A stretch of DNA of 64,000 nt from Brachybacterium tyrofermentans (GCF_014897585.1 NZ_JABUXW010000006.1:124001-188000); one strand, 5' to 3'; shown: positions 33,972 through 46,830, counted from the first letter of the stretch. Program-made: numbers and translations. The notes: generated from the letters alone by a model not told the origin.

Positions 33972-35323
33972 GCGGGGGCTCCGTCGTCGAGGGTGGGCGC
34001 CGGGTGCGCGTCGGGACTGTGCTGCGCGCTCGACGCGCTCAGCGCGTCCCGGGCGTCCCGAGCGGCGGTGCGGGCGATGTCGTGGCGGTGCTGGCACCCT
34101 TCGAGGGCGATCGCCTCGGCGCCTGCGAGGGCGAGGACACGAGCCTCCTCGAGGTCCGCGCCGGAGGCGACGACGGACAGCACCCGGCCGCCGCTGCTGA
34201 GCAGGGCGCCGTCCTCGGTGCGGCGGGCCGTGCCGGCATGGATCACGTGCGTGCCGAGCATCTCGGCGGCGTCGATCCCGGCGATCACGTCACCGGTGCG
34301 GGCTGCGGCGGGATATCCGGAGCAGGCGACCACCACGGTCACGGCGGCGGCATCGTGCCACTGCGGCGCCGGCACGGTGCTCAGGTCACCCTGGGCTGCG
34401 GCGAGCAGCAGCGGGGCGAAGGGGGAGGCCAGTCGCTCGAGCACGACCTGCGTCTCGGGATCGCCGAAGCGGGCGTTGAACTCCACCACGCGCATGCCGC
34501 GCGAGGTGATCGCCAGGCCGCAGTACAGCACTCCGACGAAGGGGATGCCGCGGGCCGCGAGCTCGTCGATCGTGGGCTGGGCGACCGTGCCGATGACCTC
34601 GTCGACCAGTCCCTCGGGCGCCCAGGGGAGCGGCGAGTAGGCACCCATGCCGCCGGTGTTGGGGCCCTCGTCGTCGTCCAGGGCCCGCTTGAAGTCCTGG
34701 GCCGGGGCGAGGGGGACCACGCGGGTCCCGTCGCTCACGCAGAACAGCGACACCTCGGGGCCGTCGAGGTACTCCTCGAGCACCACGGAACCGCCGGCGT
34801 CCAGGACCGCCTCGCCGTGCTCGACGGCGGCCGCGCGATCGGAGGTGACCACGACGCCCTTGCCGGCGGCGAGGCCGTCGGCCTTGACCACGAACGGCAC
34901 ATCGCCGAGCGGGTTCACGCGGTCCAGTCCCGCGTCGAGCTGGTCGGGCGCGGTCACGGTCACGGAGGCGGCGGTCGGCACGCCGGCCGCCGCCATGATC
35001 TCCTTCGCCCACGACTTCGAGCCCTCGAGGACCGCGGCGGCGGCCGACGGGCCGAACACCGCGAAGCCCGCCTCCCGCAGCCGGTCCGCGCTGCCCGCGA
35101 CCAGCGGGGCCTCGGGGCCGACCACGACGAGATCGGGGGCCAGTTCCTGGGAGAGCCGCACCTGGCCGTCGAGGTCATCGACGGAGATGTCGTGGCAGGT
35201 GGCGAGCTGCGCGATCCCGGGATTGCCGGGAGCAGCATGGAGCTCAGGGGCGGGGCGGTCGGCGGCGAGACGACGAATGATCGCGTGCTCGCGGCCTCCG
35301 GAACCGATGACGAGGATCTTCAC
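33968..35323 (-). CDS. purD: Phosphoribosylamine-glycine ligase
   Basis: A 451-residue GAR synthetase, an ATP-grasp enzyme making glycinamide ribonucleotide. It starts VKILVIGSGGREHAI, and has VGPEAPLVAG, DGLAAGKGVVV, DFKRALDDDEGPNTGGMGAYSP (key GPNTGGMG) and VEFNARFGDPETQ. The GTG at 35323 is chosen because it sits at the first residue of the family and 6 nt behind a TACCCT hexamer, suggesting a leaderless message; no Shine-Dalgarno is visible. Confidence 0.95.
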   Translation of the reverse strand: MKILVIGSGGREHAIIRRLAADRPAPELHAAPGNPGIAQLATCHDISVDDLDGQVRLSQELAPDLVVVGPEAPLVAGSADRLREAGFAVFGPSAAAAVLEGSKSWAKEIMAAAGVPTAASVTVTAPDQLDAGLDRVNPLGDVPFVVKADGLAAGKGVVVTSDRAAAVEHGEAVLDAGGSVVLEEYLDGPEVSLFCVSDGTRVVPLAPAQDFKRALDDDEGPNTGGMGAYSPLPWAPEGLVDEVIGTVAQPTIDELAARGIPFVGVLYCGLAITSRGMRVVEFNARFGDPETQVVLERLASPFAPLLLAAAQGDLSTVPAPQWHDAAAVTVVVACSGYPAAARTGDVIAGIDAAEMLGTHVIHAGTARRTEDGALLSSGGRVLSVVASGADLEEARVLALAGAEAIALEGCQHRHDIARTAARDARDALSASSAQHSPDAHPAPTLDDGAPA

Positions 35324-35329
35324 GCGGTC

Positions 35330-35335
35330 AGGGTA
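35330..35335 (-). promoter_or_regulatory. -10 hexamer of a leaderless purD transcript
   Basis: Reading leftward, TACCCT lies 6 nt before the purD GTG codon. No ribosome binding site lies between them, so the message would begin at or next to the start codon. Confidence 0.5.
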
Positions 35336-35403
35336 CCGAGCGGGCCACCGTCGCCGGAGAAGTGCCCGCACTCCGGCATTCCGGGTCATCGGAACACGGT
35401 TCC

Positions 35404-36243
35404 TCAGGGGTACGGGGCGTCCCAGAGCGACAAGGCCTCCAGCACGGCTGCAGCCCGGAGCAACCCGTCGACCGGAAGTGGAGACGGTGCTGTTGCGGGC
35501 AGGGGAACCTGTCGATCCAGGCGATGGAGACCGCGTTGGCGGAGCGCATCGAGGTGGTCGGCGGGGGAGAGCTCCTGGCTGATGTCGTCGAGCGAGCGGT
35601 TCTCATCCAGGAGTCGTCGCGCGGTGACCGGGCCCACCCCACGGACCCCGGGCATACCGTCCGCGCGATCGCCGACGAGAGCGACATAGTCGCACCAGCG
35701 TGAAGGGTGGATCCCGTATCGCTCGACCACGGTGTTCTCCGTGATCCATCCGCGGCGCAGGCCCTGCGCAGAGTCCCATTGGTGGACGGCGCCCTGCAGA
35801 AGTTGATGGAAGTCCTTATCCCTGCTGATCACGATGGATCGGCGGCCCGCGACGCGATCGCGATCCACGAGGGTCGCGATCACATCGTCGGCCTCAGAAG
35901 CGTCATGGGTGACGTGGGTGATCCCCCAATGGTTGAGGGCGCGCAGGATGGCAGGCAGGTGACGGAACGGGTTGCTCGGGCTGTCCGGGGGCTCGGCTCG
36001 GCGCTCAGCGCGGTACCGGGCGTCGAGCTGCGTGCGTGGAGACCGGGCGTCCGCATCGAAGATCACGAGCGCATCGGTGGGTGCGACAGGTGAGCGGTGC
36101 AGGGCCTGTCTCATCAGGGCGAGAAAGCCGAAGGTGCCGGTGATGTCCTGTCCACGGCGGGTGCGTATCCGGGTCGGGAACCCGAACTCGGCCCGGTAGA
36201 GCATCTGGGCTCCGTCGACGTAGGCGATGGTCTGTGGGGTCAT
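35404..36243 (-). CDS. Stand-alone 5'-3' exonuclease (FEN/PIN-like)
   Basis: A 279-residue nuclease corresponding to the 5'-nuclease domain of DNA polymerase I without the polymerase. It shows AYVDGAQMLYRA with the first metal Asp, VIFDADARSPRTQLDARYRAER, EADDVIATL (about 117-125), the acidic VISRDKDFHQLL and the H3TH region VGDRADGMPGVRGVGPVTARRLL. The usual D-x-S-D-N-x-P reads D-R-A-D-G-M-P here, with one Gly for Asn. Such proteins process RNA primers or flaps. GGAG lies 6 nt before the ATG. It precedes purD on the same strand but with an 80-nt gap holding purD's own promoter. Confidence 0.85.
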   Translation of the reverse strand: MTPQTIAYVDGAQMLYRAEFGFPTRIRTRRGQDITGTFGFLALMRQALHRSPVAPTDALVIFDADARSPRTQLDARYRAERRAEPPDSPSNPFRHLPAILRALNHWGITHVTHDASEADDVIATLVDRDRVAGRRSIVISRDKDFHQLLQGAVHQWDSAQGLRRGWITENTVVERYGIHPSRWCDYVALVGDRADGMPGVRGVGPVTARRLLDENRSLDDISQELSPADHLDALRQRGLHRLDRQVPLPATAPSPLPVDGLLRAAAVLEALSLWDAPYP

Positions 36244-36429
36244 GGCGCGCTCCGGTAGGGATAGTCGTCCTACCCGGGCGCGTCAGACGTGCTGACGCCG
36301 GGGTCCGGCACCGTCGGCAGCGAACCGCCTGGGCCAGAAAATGTGAGACCAGCCTAGCTCGGGCGCAGTGCCGCGCCTAGCGCCACGGACGTCAGTCGAC
36401 CGCCGACACTGACTTCGGGTGCCCACCGC

Positions 36430-36435
36430 TACGAT
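36430..36435 (+). promoter_or_regulatory. -10 hexamer of a leaderless truA transcript
   Basis: TACGAT lies 7 nt before the truA ATG at 36443, with no Shine-Dalgarno between them. No good -35 hexamer is visible. Confidence 0.5.
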
Positions 36436-36442
36436 CAGGGCC

Positions 36443-37438
36443 ATGCCTGCTGTTCCCTCGGACCCTGCCGCGTCCGCGACCCCGGTGGATCCCGCGACCC
36501 CGGTGGAGTGGACCGTCCCGACGGGGGCCGATGACCTGGGGTCCGGACAGGTGGTACGACGGAGCGCCGATCCGGCGACGACCGCGAGGCTGCGGCTGGA
36601 CCTCTCCTATGACGGCACCGGGTACCACGGCTGGGCCGCGCAGCCGGGGCATCCCACCGTGGAGGGCGAGCTCGAGAGGGCCCTGGCACAGATCGCCCGC
36701 GTGCCGCTGCGCGTCACCGTCGCCGGCCGCACCGACTCCGGCGTCCACGCCCGCGGCCAGGTCTGCCATCTCGACGTGCCGCGCTCGATCCTCGCCACCT
36801 TGCCGGGGCGTTCGGACCGTCGGCCCGAGGAGGCGCTCGTGACCCGGCTCGCGGGGGTTCTGCCCCGCGACATCGTCGTGCACGCCGCCCGCGAGGTCCC
36901 GCTGGAGTTCGATGCCCGCTTCGGAGCCCTGTGGCGCCGGTATCGCTATCGGCTCTCCGACGGCCCGGCCACGCATGACCCGTTGCGCCGGGACGTGCTG
37001 CGTCACCGCCGTCCCCTCGATGTCGAGGCGATGAACCGCGCCAGCCGCACCCTGCTGGGCGAGCACGACTTCCTCTCCTTCTGCCGCCCGCGCGAGGGCG
37101 CGACGACCATCCGCACGCTGCGGGAGCTGAGCTGGGAGCGCCCGGGCGCAGGGCGCGCCGACGAAGGACTGATCGTCGCGACCGTCATCGCGGACGCCTT
37201 CTGCCATCACATGGTGCGCTCCCTGGTGGGTGCCATGATCGGCGTGGGCGAGGGACGGCGCGACATCGATTGGCCCGCCGGCGTCCTCGCGGCCCGCACC
37301 CGGGCTGCGGCGACCCGCGACGGCACCGGGTCCGCACCGATCTGCCCGCCTCAGGGCCTCACGCTCGACCATGTGGCCTACCCGCCCGACGAGGAGCTCG
37401 CCGCGCGCGCCGCGATCGCACGGGCCCGACGGGTCTGA
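36443..37438 (+). CDS. truA: tRNA pseudouridine synthase A
   Basis: A 331-residue enzyme forming pseudouridine at positions 38-40 of the tRNA anticodon stem. The catalytic Asp is in AGRTDSGVHARGQV (D98). LDLSYDGTGYHGWAAQPG, FDARFGALWRRYRYR and FCHHMVRSLVGAMIGVGEGR are typical. The first 45 residues are a Pro/Ala/Asp-rich extension absent from most TruA. It precedes rplM-rpsI, a common bacterial arrangement after rplQ, but here it is 33 kb away from rplQ, so the usual rplQ-truA-rplM-rpsI string has been split. Confidence 0.94.
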   Translation: MPAVPSDPAASATPVDPATPVEWTVPTGADDLGSGQVVRRSADPATTARLRLDLSYDGTGYHGWAAQPGHPTVEGELERALAQIARVPLRVTVAGRTDSGVHARGQVCHLDVPRSILATLPGRSDRRPEEALVTRLAGVLPRDIVVHAAREVPLEFDARFGALWRRYRYRLSDGPATHDPLRRDVLRHRRPLDVEAMNRASRTLLGEHDFLSFCRPREGATTIRTLRELSWERPGAGRADEGLIVATVIADAFCHHMVRSLVGAMIGVGEGRRDIDWPAGVLAARTRAAATRDGTGSAPICPPQGLTLDHVAYPPDEELAARAAIARARRV

Positions 37439-37528
37439 GTGCACAGCGGGCCCGCCACCGGCGTCGGATGAGTGCCTGGCGAGCGACGGACGGGAGCCGG
37501 AGATCACACCCAGTCGGCCCTCGCCGCG

Positions 37529-37558
37529 TTGACGCTGGCTCCGTGCGCGAACTATTGT
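37529..37558 (+). promoter_or_regulatory. Promoter for rplM-rpsI
   Basis: TTGACG (37529-37534) and TATTGT (37553-37558) with 18-nt spacing is the best sigma-70-type promoter in the window. It implies a leader of about 220 nt before the rplM GTG codon. Within that leader a CACGGT/ACCGTG hairpin with a 7-nt loop lies near 37717-37735. The 349-nt truA-rplM gap contains no supported gene; the long leader could host ribosomal-protein feedback control. Confidence 0.7.
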
Positions 37559-37787
37559 TAGCGGTCGTTGTGCCTCGATGTGTGCCCAACCCGCAGCCGT
37601 TCGCTCACGTCCGGCGCGTCAGGGCATCTCACACACATCCAGGACCGCCGTCGCATAGTCAGCGGAGCGGTCCGGGTGCAGCAACAGGGCCATGCTTTTA
37701 CCCGAAGGAAGCGTGCCCACGGTCCATCGAACCGTGCCTGGTCGGCGATCTGCCGCCCGGGCACCATGACGAGAGAAGAAGGCACGA

Positions 37788-38231
37788 GTGCGTACGTTCA
37801 CCCCGAAGCCCGGCGATGTCGAGCGTTCCTGGTACGTCATTGACGCAAACGATGTCGTCCTCGGCCGGCTCGCTTCCCAGGCTGCACAGCTCCTCCGCGG
37901 TAAGCACAAGCCGGTCTTCGCACCCCACGTGGATGCAGGCGACTTCGTAATCATCATCAACGCTGACAAGGTCGCCCTGACCGGCAACAAGCGGGACGCC
38001 AAGCTGGCGTACCGCCACTCCGGTTACCCCGGCGGTCTCCGGAGCGTCCCTTACTCCGAGCTGCTCGAGAAGAACCCCGAGCGCGCTGTGGAGAAGGCCA
38101 TCCGAGGCATGCTCCCCAAGAACAAGCTTGCTGATCAGCAGATCAAGAAGCTGAAGATCTACTCGGGCGCCGAGCACCCCCACACCGCTCAGCAGCCCGT
38201 CCCCTTCACCATTGATCAGGTGGCGCAGTAA
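37788..38231 (+). CDS. rplM: 50S ribosomal protein L13
   Basis: A 147-residue early-assembly protein of the large subunit. It shows [44 protein letters not shown] (key GRLAS and GKHKP), [20 protein letters not shown] and [18 protein letters not shown] with [10 protein letters not shown] at the end. The start is GTG at 37788, supported by AGAAGAAGG ending 5 nt upstream. It is followed by rpsI after 50 nt. Confidence 0.97.
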   Translation: MRTFTPKPGDVERSWYVIDANDVVLGRLASQAAQLLRGKHKPVFAPHVDAGDFVIIINADKVALTGNKRDAKLAYRHSGYPGGLRSVPYSELLEKNPERAVEKAIRGMLPKNKLADQQIKKLKIYSGAEHPHTAQQPVPFTIDQVAQ

Positions 38232-38281
38232 GCGGGTGCCCCGCCACTCCGCCCTGCCGCACGGACGAACCAAGGAGAACC

Positions 38282-38794
38282 GTGACTGAGACCACCACCC
38301 CCGATACCACCGAGAACCTCGAGACCGTGACCGACGAGTCCGCTCCCTCGAGCTTCACCACCGAGTCGACCGGCGAGTCCGCCGTCGGCGGCGGCCAGTC
38401 GGCGATCGAGCCGGGCTACGGCACCGGCCGTCGCAAGCAGGCCATCGCCCGCGTGCGCCTGGTCCCCGGCTCCGGCCAGTGGATCATCAATGGCCGCGCC
38501 ATCGATGACTACTTCCCGAACAAGCTGCACCAGCAGGAGATCAACGACCCGTTCACGGTCCTCGATCTCCAGGGACGCTTCGACGTCTGGGTCCGCCTCC
38601 ACGGCGGCGGCCCGTCCGGACAGGCCGGCGCCGTGCGCCTCGGTGTGTCCCGCGCGCTGAACCAGATCGATGAGGAGGCCAACCGCGCCACCCTCAAGAA
38701 GGCCGGCTTCCTGAAGCGCGACCCGCGCATCATCGAGCGCAAGAAGGCCGGTCTGAAGAAGGCCCGCAAGGCTCCGCAGTACTCCAAGCGCTGA
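38282..38794 (+). CDS. rpsI: 30S ribosomal protein S9 with acidic N-terminal extension
   Basis: A 170-residue S9, whose C-terminal QYSKR tail reaches the P-site tRNA. The core starts at about residue 46 ([18 protein letters not shown]) and includes [32 protein letters not shown] (key GGGxSGQAGA) and [18 protein letters not shown]. Residues 1-45 are a Thr/Glu/Ser-rich acidic extension, common in actinobacterial S9. The start is GTG with AGGAG 4 nt upstream. Confidence 0.97.
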   Translation: MTETTTPDTTENLETVTDESAPSSFTTESTGESAVGGGQSAIEPGYGTGRRKQAIARVRLVPGSGQWIINGRAIDDYFPNKLHQQEINDPFTVLDLQGRFDVWVRLHGGGPSGQAGAVRLGVSRALNQIDEEANRATLKKAGFLKRDPRIIERKKAGLKKARKAPQYSKR

Positions 38795-38835
38795 TCGGTC
38801 GCGGAGCACTGCTCCGCACCCTTCCTGCGTGATGC

Positions 38836-38869
38836 ACGATGCCCTCGACCTCCGGGTCGGGGGCATCGT
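38836..38869 (+). terminator. Terminator after rpsI
   Basis: ACGATGCCCTCGACC (38836-38850) pairs with 38855-38869 around a TCCG loop, with one T:G wobble. The tail is only weakly T-rich. Confidence 0.8.
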
Positions 38870-38942
38870 CGTGTTCGGCGGGCGTGGGCCCGCTCGTCCT
38901 CACGGCGGCCGACGAGGGATGAGCTCCCGATAGGCTTCCGCC

Positions 38943-40245
38943 ATGGAGCCGATGCCGCGTCGCTGGTGGGAGGGGCCGTTCGATGTCGAGCGCCTGGCGT
39001 GGTCCGCTGTCACCGCGGCCCGTGACGCCGCCGGGGAGCTCGCCGTCGCTCGTGGTCTCGACCTCGCGATCGATACCACGCCCGAGCTCGTCGCCGCCTC
39101 CTTCGCCGCAGTCGATCACCTCCGGGTCGACGGCCGGGCGCCTGCCGCCTGGGCGAAGCTGTCCGGCGTCGTCGCCGCGCGGGACGGTTGGGTGCGTCTG
39201 CACGGCAACTATCCCCACCACGCCGCCGTGATCCGCTCCGTGCTCGGGATCGAGGACCGTGCGGGCCTGGAGCGCGAGTGCGCCCGACGCGACGCCGCCG
39301 AGATCGAGGAGCAGATCGCTGCCGCCGGTGGCATCGCGGTGGCCGTGCGCACCCGCGAGGAGTGGCAGCGGCACCCGCAGTCCCGGGCGATGTCGGACGC
39401 CCCCTGGGCGGACGTCGCGGACCGTGGTGAGCGGCCTGATCTCGGGAGGATCGGCGGCGTGAGCGCGGCAGGCGGGGTGCCCGCCGCAGGCCGTGGACCG
39501 GCCTCGCCGGGCCTGCTGCGCGGCGTGCGGGTGCTCGACCTGACCCGCGTGATCGCCGGGCCGACGGGGTCCCAGCTGCTCGCCGCCCTCGGGGCCGACG
39601 TGCTGCGGATCGATCCGCCGCAGCGTCCCGAGATCCTGGACCAGCACCTGTCCACCGGGATGGGCAAACGCTCCGCCGAGGTGGACCTGCGCGAGAGCGC
39701 CGAGCAGGTGAGGGCCCTCGCCGCCGGGGCCGATGTGGTCCTCGACGGCTACCGACCCGGAGCGCTGGCAGCGCACGGTCTGGGCACCGAGGACCTCGAG
39801 GAGCTCGCCCCCACCGCCGTCCTCGTCTCCCTCTCGGCCTGGGGTGAGATCGGGCCCTGGGGGAACAGGCCCGGCTTCGACTCCATCGTGCAGGCCGCCA
39901 CCGGGATCGCCGACGCCTGCGGCGCGGACGGTCGGCCCGGAGCTCTGCCGGTCCAGGCTCTCGATCACGCCACCGGCCACCTCCTGGCGGCGCAGGTGCT
40001 GACCGCCCTGGCGCGGTCCCGGGCCGCGACGATCCATCTCAGCCTGCTCGGCGCCGCCCGCACGCTGCTCGAGGCTCCGGAGCCCCCTGCTGAGCTGGCG
40101 GCGGAGCTGGCCGTCCCGCTCGTGGCCACGACGTCGGGCGCCCTGCGCCTGGACGCCGTGCCGCCGCTGCTGCGGATCGACGGCTCCACCCTCGAGCTGC
40201 CCGTCGGCGTCTACGCCGCCTCGCCGCTCGCCTGGAAGGACGGGG

Positions 40246-40253
<8 letters not shown>
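38943..40253 (+). CDS. CoA-transferase family III (CaiB/BaiF-like) protein
   Basis: A 436-residue protein. Residues 170-400 match the family III CoA-transferase core: LLRGVRVLDLTRVIAGPTGSQLLAALGADVLRIDPP, TGMGKRSAEVDL, DVVLDGYRPGALAAHGLG and SAWGEIGPWGNRPGFDSIVQAATGIA. The N-terminal 160 residues are a diverged half with HGNYPHH and no clear catalytic aspartate, so this looks like the fused two-half type. Substrate unknown. A TAGGCT hexamer 6 nt upstream of the ATG suggests a leaderless message. Its stop codon overlaps the end of the convergent helicase gene by 8 nt. Confidence 0.85.
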
Positions 40254-43599
<3,346 letters not shown>

Positions 43600-43741
43600 A
43601 GCTCCCAAAGTATCGTCGACAGCCCACCGGTGACGGGTCGACGCCCCCTCAGCGGGTAGTCTCACAGCGAAAGTCCGGCCCGGATCGCACCTTTCGCGGC
43701 CCCGCCAGGACGATGCAACCCCTGCTCATGAGGAGAACCCT

Positions 43742-45088
43742 GTGGCACGACTGTTCGGAACCGATGGAGTGCGCGGACGCGCGAACGACGACATCACCGC
43801 GGAGCTCGCGGTCGAGCTCTCCGTGGGTGCGGCCCACGTGCTGGGCACCCTGGGCGCCTTCAACGGCTCCCGCCCGCGCGCCATCGTCGCCCGCGACCCG
43901 CGTCCCTCCGGCGACTTCCTCTCCGCCGCCGTGTGCGCCGGGCTCGCCTCCGCGGGGGTCGACGTGGAGGACGCAGGCCTGCTGCCCACCCCCGGCCTCG
44001 CGTTCCTCGTGCAGTCCACCGGGGCGGACCTCGGCGTGATGATCTCCGCCTCCCACAACCCCCACCCGGACAACGGCATCAAGTTCTTCGCGCGCGGCGG
44101 CACCAAGCTGCCCGACGAGGTCGAGGACGCCATCGAGGCGCGCCTCGGGGAGGAGTGGGAGCGCCCGCAGGGGACCGACGTCGGCACGATCACCGCGTAC
44201 GACGGCGCGATCGAGGCCTACGTCCAGCACCTCGTGGGCACCCTGGACCGTTCCCTCGAGGGCCTCACCGTGGTCGCCGACTGCGCCAACGGCGCCGCGA
44301 GCGTCACCGGACCGCTGGCCCTGAGCCGCGCCGGCGCGACCGTGCACGTGATCGGCGACCGCAGCGACGGCGGCCTCATCAACGACGGCGTGGGCTCCAC
44401 GCACCTCGGCCCGCTCCAGGACGCCGTGCGCGCCCACGGCGCCGACATCGGCGTGGCCTTCGACGGCGACGCCGACCGCTGCCTCGCGGTCGACGCGAAC
44501 GGCGACATCATCGACGGCGACCAGATCATGGGCATCCTCGCGCTCGACCTCAAGGAGCGCGGCCGCCTCCACGAGGACACCCTCGTGGTCACCGTGATGA
44601 GCAACCTCGGACTCAAGCTCGCCATGCGCGAGCACGGCATCCACCTCGGCCAGACCGGGGTCGGGGACCGCTACGTCCTCGAGGAGATGAACCTCGGCGG
44701 ATTCTCCATCGGCGGCGAGCAGTCCGGCCACGTCATCATCGCCGAGCACGCCACCACCGGCGACGGCGAGCTGACCGCCCTGCACCTGCTGCAGCGGATG
44801 GCCGAGACCGGCCGCACCTCCCGCGAGCTCGCCGACGTCATGACCCGCCTCCCGCAGGCCCTGATCAACGTGAAGAACGTCGACAAGGCCAAGGCCACCA
44901 TCGACCGCGGAGTCGCCGACGCGATCGAAGCCGCCGAGCAGGAGCTGGGGGAGACCGGCCGGGTGCTGCTGCGCCCCTCCGGCACCGAGCCCGTCGTGCG
45001 CGTCATGGTCGAGGCTCCGTCCGACGAGACGGCGTCCACGATCGCCGAGCGCCTGGCCACCGTCGTCCGCGACCGCGTGGGGCTCTGA
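43742..45088 (+). CDS. glmM: Phosphoglucosamine mutase
   Basis: A 448-residue enzyme converting glucosamine 6-phosphate to glucosamine 1-phosphate on the way to UDP-GlcNAc. It begins [14 protein letters not shown]; the phosphoserine loop is [12 protein letters not shown] (S104), the metal site AFDGDADRC and the substrate loop GEQSGHVI, ending with [14 protein letters not shown]. The GTG at 43742 is preceded by GAGGAGA. glmS follows 2 kb away across coaA, which is on the opposite strand. The last seven codons and stop are the first unit of a 23-nt tandem repeat. Confidence 0.96.
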   Translation: MARLFGTDGVRGRANDDITAELAVELSVGAAHVLGTLGAFNGSRPRAIVARDPRPSGDFLSAAVCAGLASAGVDVEDAGLLPTPGLAFLVQSTGADLGVMISASHNPHPDNGIKFFARGGTKLPDEVEDAIEARLGEEWERPQGTDVGTITAYDGAIEAYVQHLVGTLDRSLEGLTVVADCANGAASVTGPLALSRAGATVHVIGDRSDGGLINDGVGSTHLGPLQDAVRAHGADIGVAFDGDADRCLAVDANGDIIDGDQIMGILALDLKERGRLHEDTLVVTVMSNLGLKLAMREHGIHLGQTGVGDRYVLEEMNLGGFSIGGEQSGHVIIAEHATTGDGELTALHLLQRMAETGRTSRELADVMTRLPQALINVKNVDKAKATIDRGVADAIEAAEQELGETGRVLLRPSGTEPVVRVMVEAPSDETASTIAERLATVVRDRVGL

Positions 45089-45299
45089 CCCGCGACCGCG
45101 TGGGGCTCTGACCCGCGACCGCGTGGGGCTCTGACCCGCGACCGCGTGGGGCTCTGACCCGCGACCGCGTGGGGCTCTGACCCGCGACCGCGTGGGGCTC
45201 TGACCCGCGACCGCGCGGGTCTGTGACCCGCTAGCGCGTGGCCACGATCGTCCGCGACCGCGTGGGGCTCTGATCCGGGACCGCGTGGGTCTGTGACCC
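45069..45299. repeat. 23-nt tandem repeat, about nine units, seeded by the glmM 3' end
   Basis: Six near-identical 23-nt units start at 45069, 45092, 45115, 45138, 45161 and 45184; a variant follows at 45207. After a 24-nt interruption two more lie at 45254 and 45277. The unit contains GCGACCGCGTGGGGCTCTGA, so each copy repeats the codons for D-R-V-G-L and the stop of glmM. The interruption (45237-45253) is itself a copy of the preceding glmM codons (GTGGCCACGATCGTCC compared with the gene's own TGGCCACCGTCGTCC). Confidence 0.95.
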
Positions 45300-45383
45300 G
45301 CTAGCCGGCCGGGGGAGCCCGGCATGGGCCACAGGCCACCCAACATCGGTCACCGACCCGATCCGGCCCCGGATTCCCCGGAT

Positions 45384-45860
45384 ACGTGTCCTCGGCGGCA
45401 CATTTCCGGGGAATCCGTGCCTTGTGGCGGTGCTTCGTTCCTGATTCCTCGAGAACGTCCCGTCAGCGGCACGTTTCTGGGGACTCGGCGCTCGCGACCG
45501 CTGCGGCTCCTCGCGAATCCCTCGACACGTGTCCTCGGCGGCACGTTTCCGGGGAATCCGTGCCTTGTGGCGGTGCTTCGTTCCCGATTCCTCGAGAACG
45601 TCCCGTCAGCGGGACGTTTCTGGGGACTCGGCGCTCCTGGCCGCTGCGGCTGCTCGCGGGTCCCTCGAGACGTGTCCTCGGCGGCACGTTTCTGGGGAAT
45701 CCGTGCCTTGTAGCGGTGCCTCGTTCCCGATTCCTCGAGAACGTCCCGTCAGCGGGACGTTTCTGGGGACTCGGCGCTCGCGACCGCTGCGGCTCCTCGC
45801 GGGTCCCTCGAGACGTGTCCTCAGCGGCACGTTTCGAAGGAATCGGTGCGTTGTCCCCGG
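45384..45860. repeat. 143-nt tandem array of hairpin elements between glmM and coaA
   Basis: Three full 143-nt units start at 45384, 45527 and 45670, with a partial fourth at 45813. Each unit is itself two related halves of 71-72 nt: one opens ACGTGTCCTCGGCGGCACGT and the other AACGTCCCGTCAGCGGGACG. The second half forms a perfect AACGTCCC/GGGACGTT hairpin; the first forms a weaker ACGTG/CACGT one. TTTCTGGGG and a TCCCTCGAG-like flank recur. The 785-nt gap between the convergent glmM and coaA stops holds only this array and the 23-nt repeats; open frames through it are a product of periodicity. Confidence 0.93.
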
Positions 45861-45873
45861 GGCGAGAGGCGGG

Positions 45874-46830
45874 TCAGACCTTGCGCAGCAGCACGGAGTG
45901 CACGCGGTGCTGGCTGTCCTTGCGCAGCACGATATCGGCGCGGCCGCGGTTGGGAAGCACGTTCTCGGTGAGGTTGGGGCCGTTGATGGTGCGCCAGATC
46001 CGCTGCGCGGTCTGCACGGCCTCCTCGTCGGTGAGGTCCGCGTAACGGCGGAAGTAGGACCGCGGATCCGAGAAGGCGGTGCGGCGCAGCTGCAGGAACC
46101 GATCCACGTACCAGCGCTGCACGTCCTCGGCACGGGCGTCCACGTAGATCGAGAAGTCGAAGAAGTCCGAGACCGCCATGCCCAGTCGCCCGTCGCGGCG
46201 GGGGCGCGCCGGCTGCAGCACGTTGAGCCCCTCGAGGATGAGCACGTCGGGCTGCTCGACGACCACCTTCTCGTCCTTCAGGATGTCGTAGGTCAGGTGC
46301 GAGTAGACCGGTGCCTCGACCCTGTCCTGCCCTGACTTCACGTCGGAGACGAAGCGCAGCAGCTTGCGGCGGTCGTAGCTCTCGGGGAAGCCCTTGCGGT
46401 GCATGATCCCGCGGTTCTCGAGCTCGGCATTCGGGAGCAGGAACCCGTCGGTCGTCACGAGCTGGACGCGCGGCGTCTTGGGCCAGCGTGCCATCAGCTC
46501 GCGCAGCAGGCGGGCGGTCGTCGACTTGCCGACCGCGACGGACCCGGCCACCCCGATGATGTACGGGGTGCGCTGCTGGGGCTGGGCGAGGAAGCCCTCA
46601 CGGTCGCGCCGCAGGCTCTGCGCCGCCGCGACCTGGAGGTTGAGCAGGCGGGAGATCGGCCGGTACACCGCGTCGACCTCCTGCAGGTCGATCCGGTCGC
46701 CGAGACCGCGCAGGCGCACGACGTCGTCCTCGGAGAGCGGGAGCGGGGTCTGTTGGGACAGTCGGGCCCAGTCATCCCGCGGGATCTCCTCGAACGGGGT
46801 GACGGTGCTCGACGCTGAAGCGGCCTTCAT
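45874..46830 (-). CDS. coaA: Type I pantothenate kinase
   Basis: A 318-residue kinase catalysing the first committed step of CoA synthesis. The P-loop is [12 protein letters not shown] (93-104), with [28 protein letters not shown] around the substrate site (key DGF and RKGFPESYD) and ILEGLNVLQ. The C-terminal [12 protein letters not shown] and [24 protein letters not shown] are classic. ATG at 46830 gives the normal family length. It diverges from glmS and converges on glmM, whose gap is filled with tandem repeats up to the coaA stop. Confidence 0.96.
   Translation of the reverse strand: MKAASASSTVTPFEEIPRDDWARLSQQTPLPLSEDDVVRLRGLGDRIDLQEVDAVYRPISRLLNLQVAAAQSLRRDREGFLAQPQQRTPYIIGVAGSVAVGKSTTARLLRELMARWPKTPRVQLVTTDGFLLPNAELENRGIMHRKGFPESYDRRKLLRFVSDVKSGQDRVEAPVYSHLTYDILKDEKVVVEQPDVLILEGLNVLQPARPRRDGRLGMAVSDFFDFSIYVDARAEDVQRWYVDRFLQLRRTAFSDPRSYFRRYADLTDEEAVQTAQRIWRTINGPNLTENVLPNRGRADIVLRKDSQHRVHSVLLRKV

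Noticed and set aside
37439-37787. Small protein gene in the truA-rplM gap
   Set aside because: Short open frames lack ribosome binding sites, and the stretch lies downstream of a strong promoter as the rplM leader.
45069-45299. CRISPR array suggested by regularly spaced 23-nt repeats
   Set aside because: Units are directly abutting with no unique spacers, and no cas genes are near. They are tandem copies of the glmM 3' end.
45324-46335. Long open reading frames across the 143-nt array, apparently encoding repetitive Arg/Ser-rich proteins
   Set aside because: 143 is not a multiple of three, so all frames are visited; the frames have no ribosome binding site and read through non-coding repeats and the coaA antisense strand.
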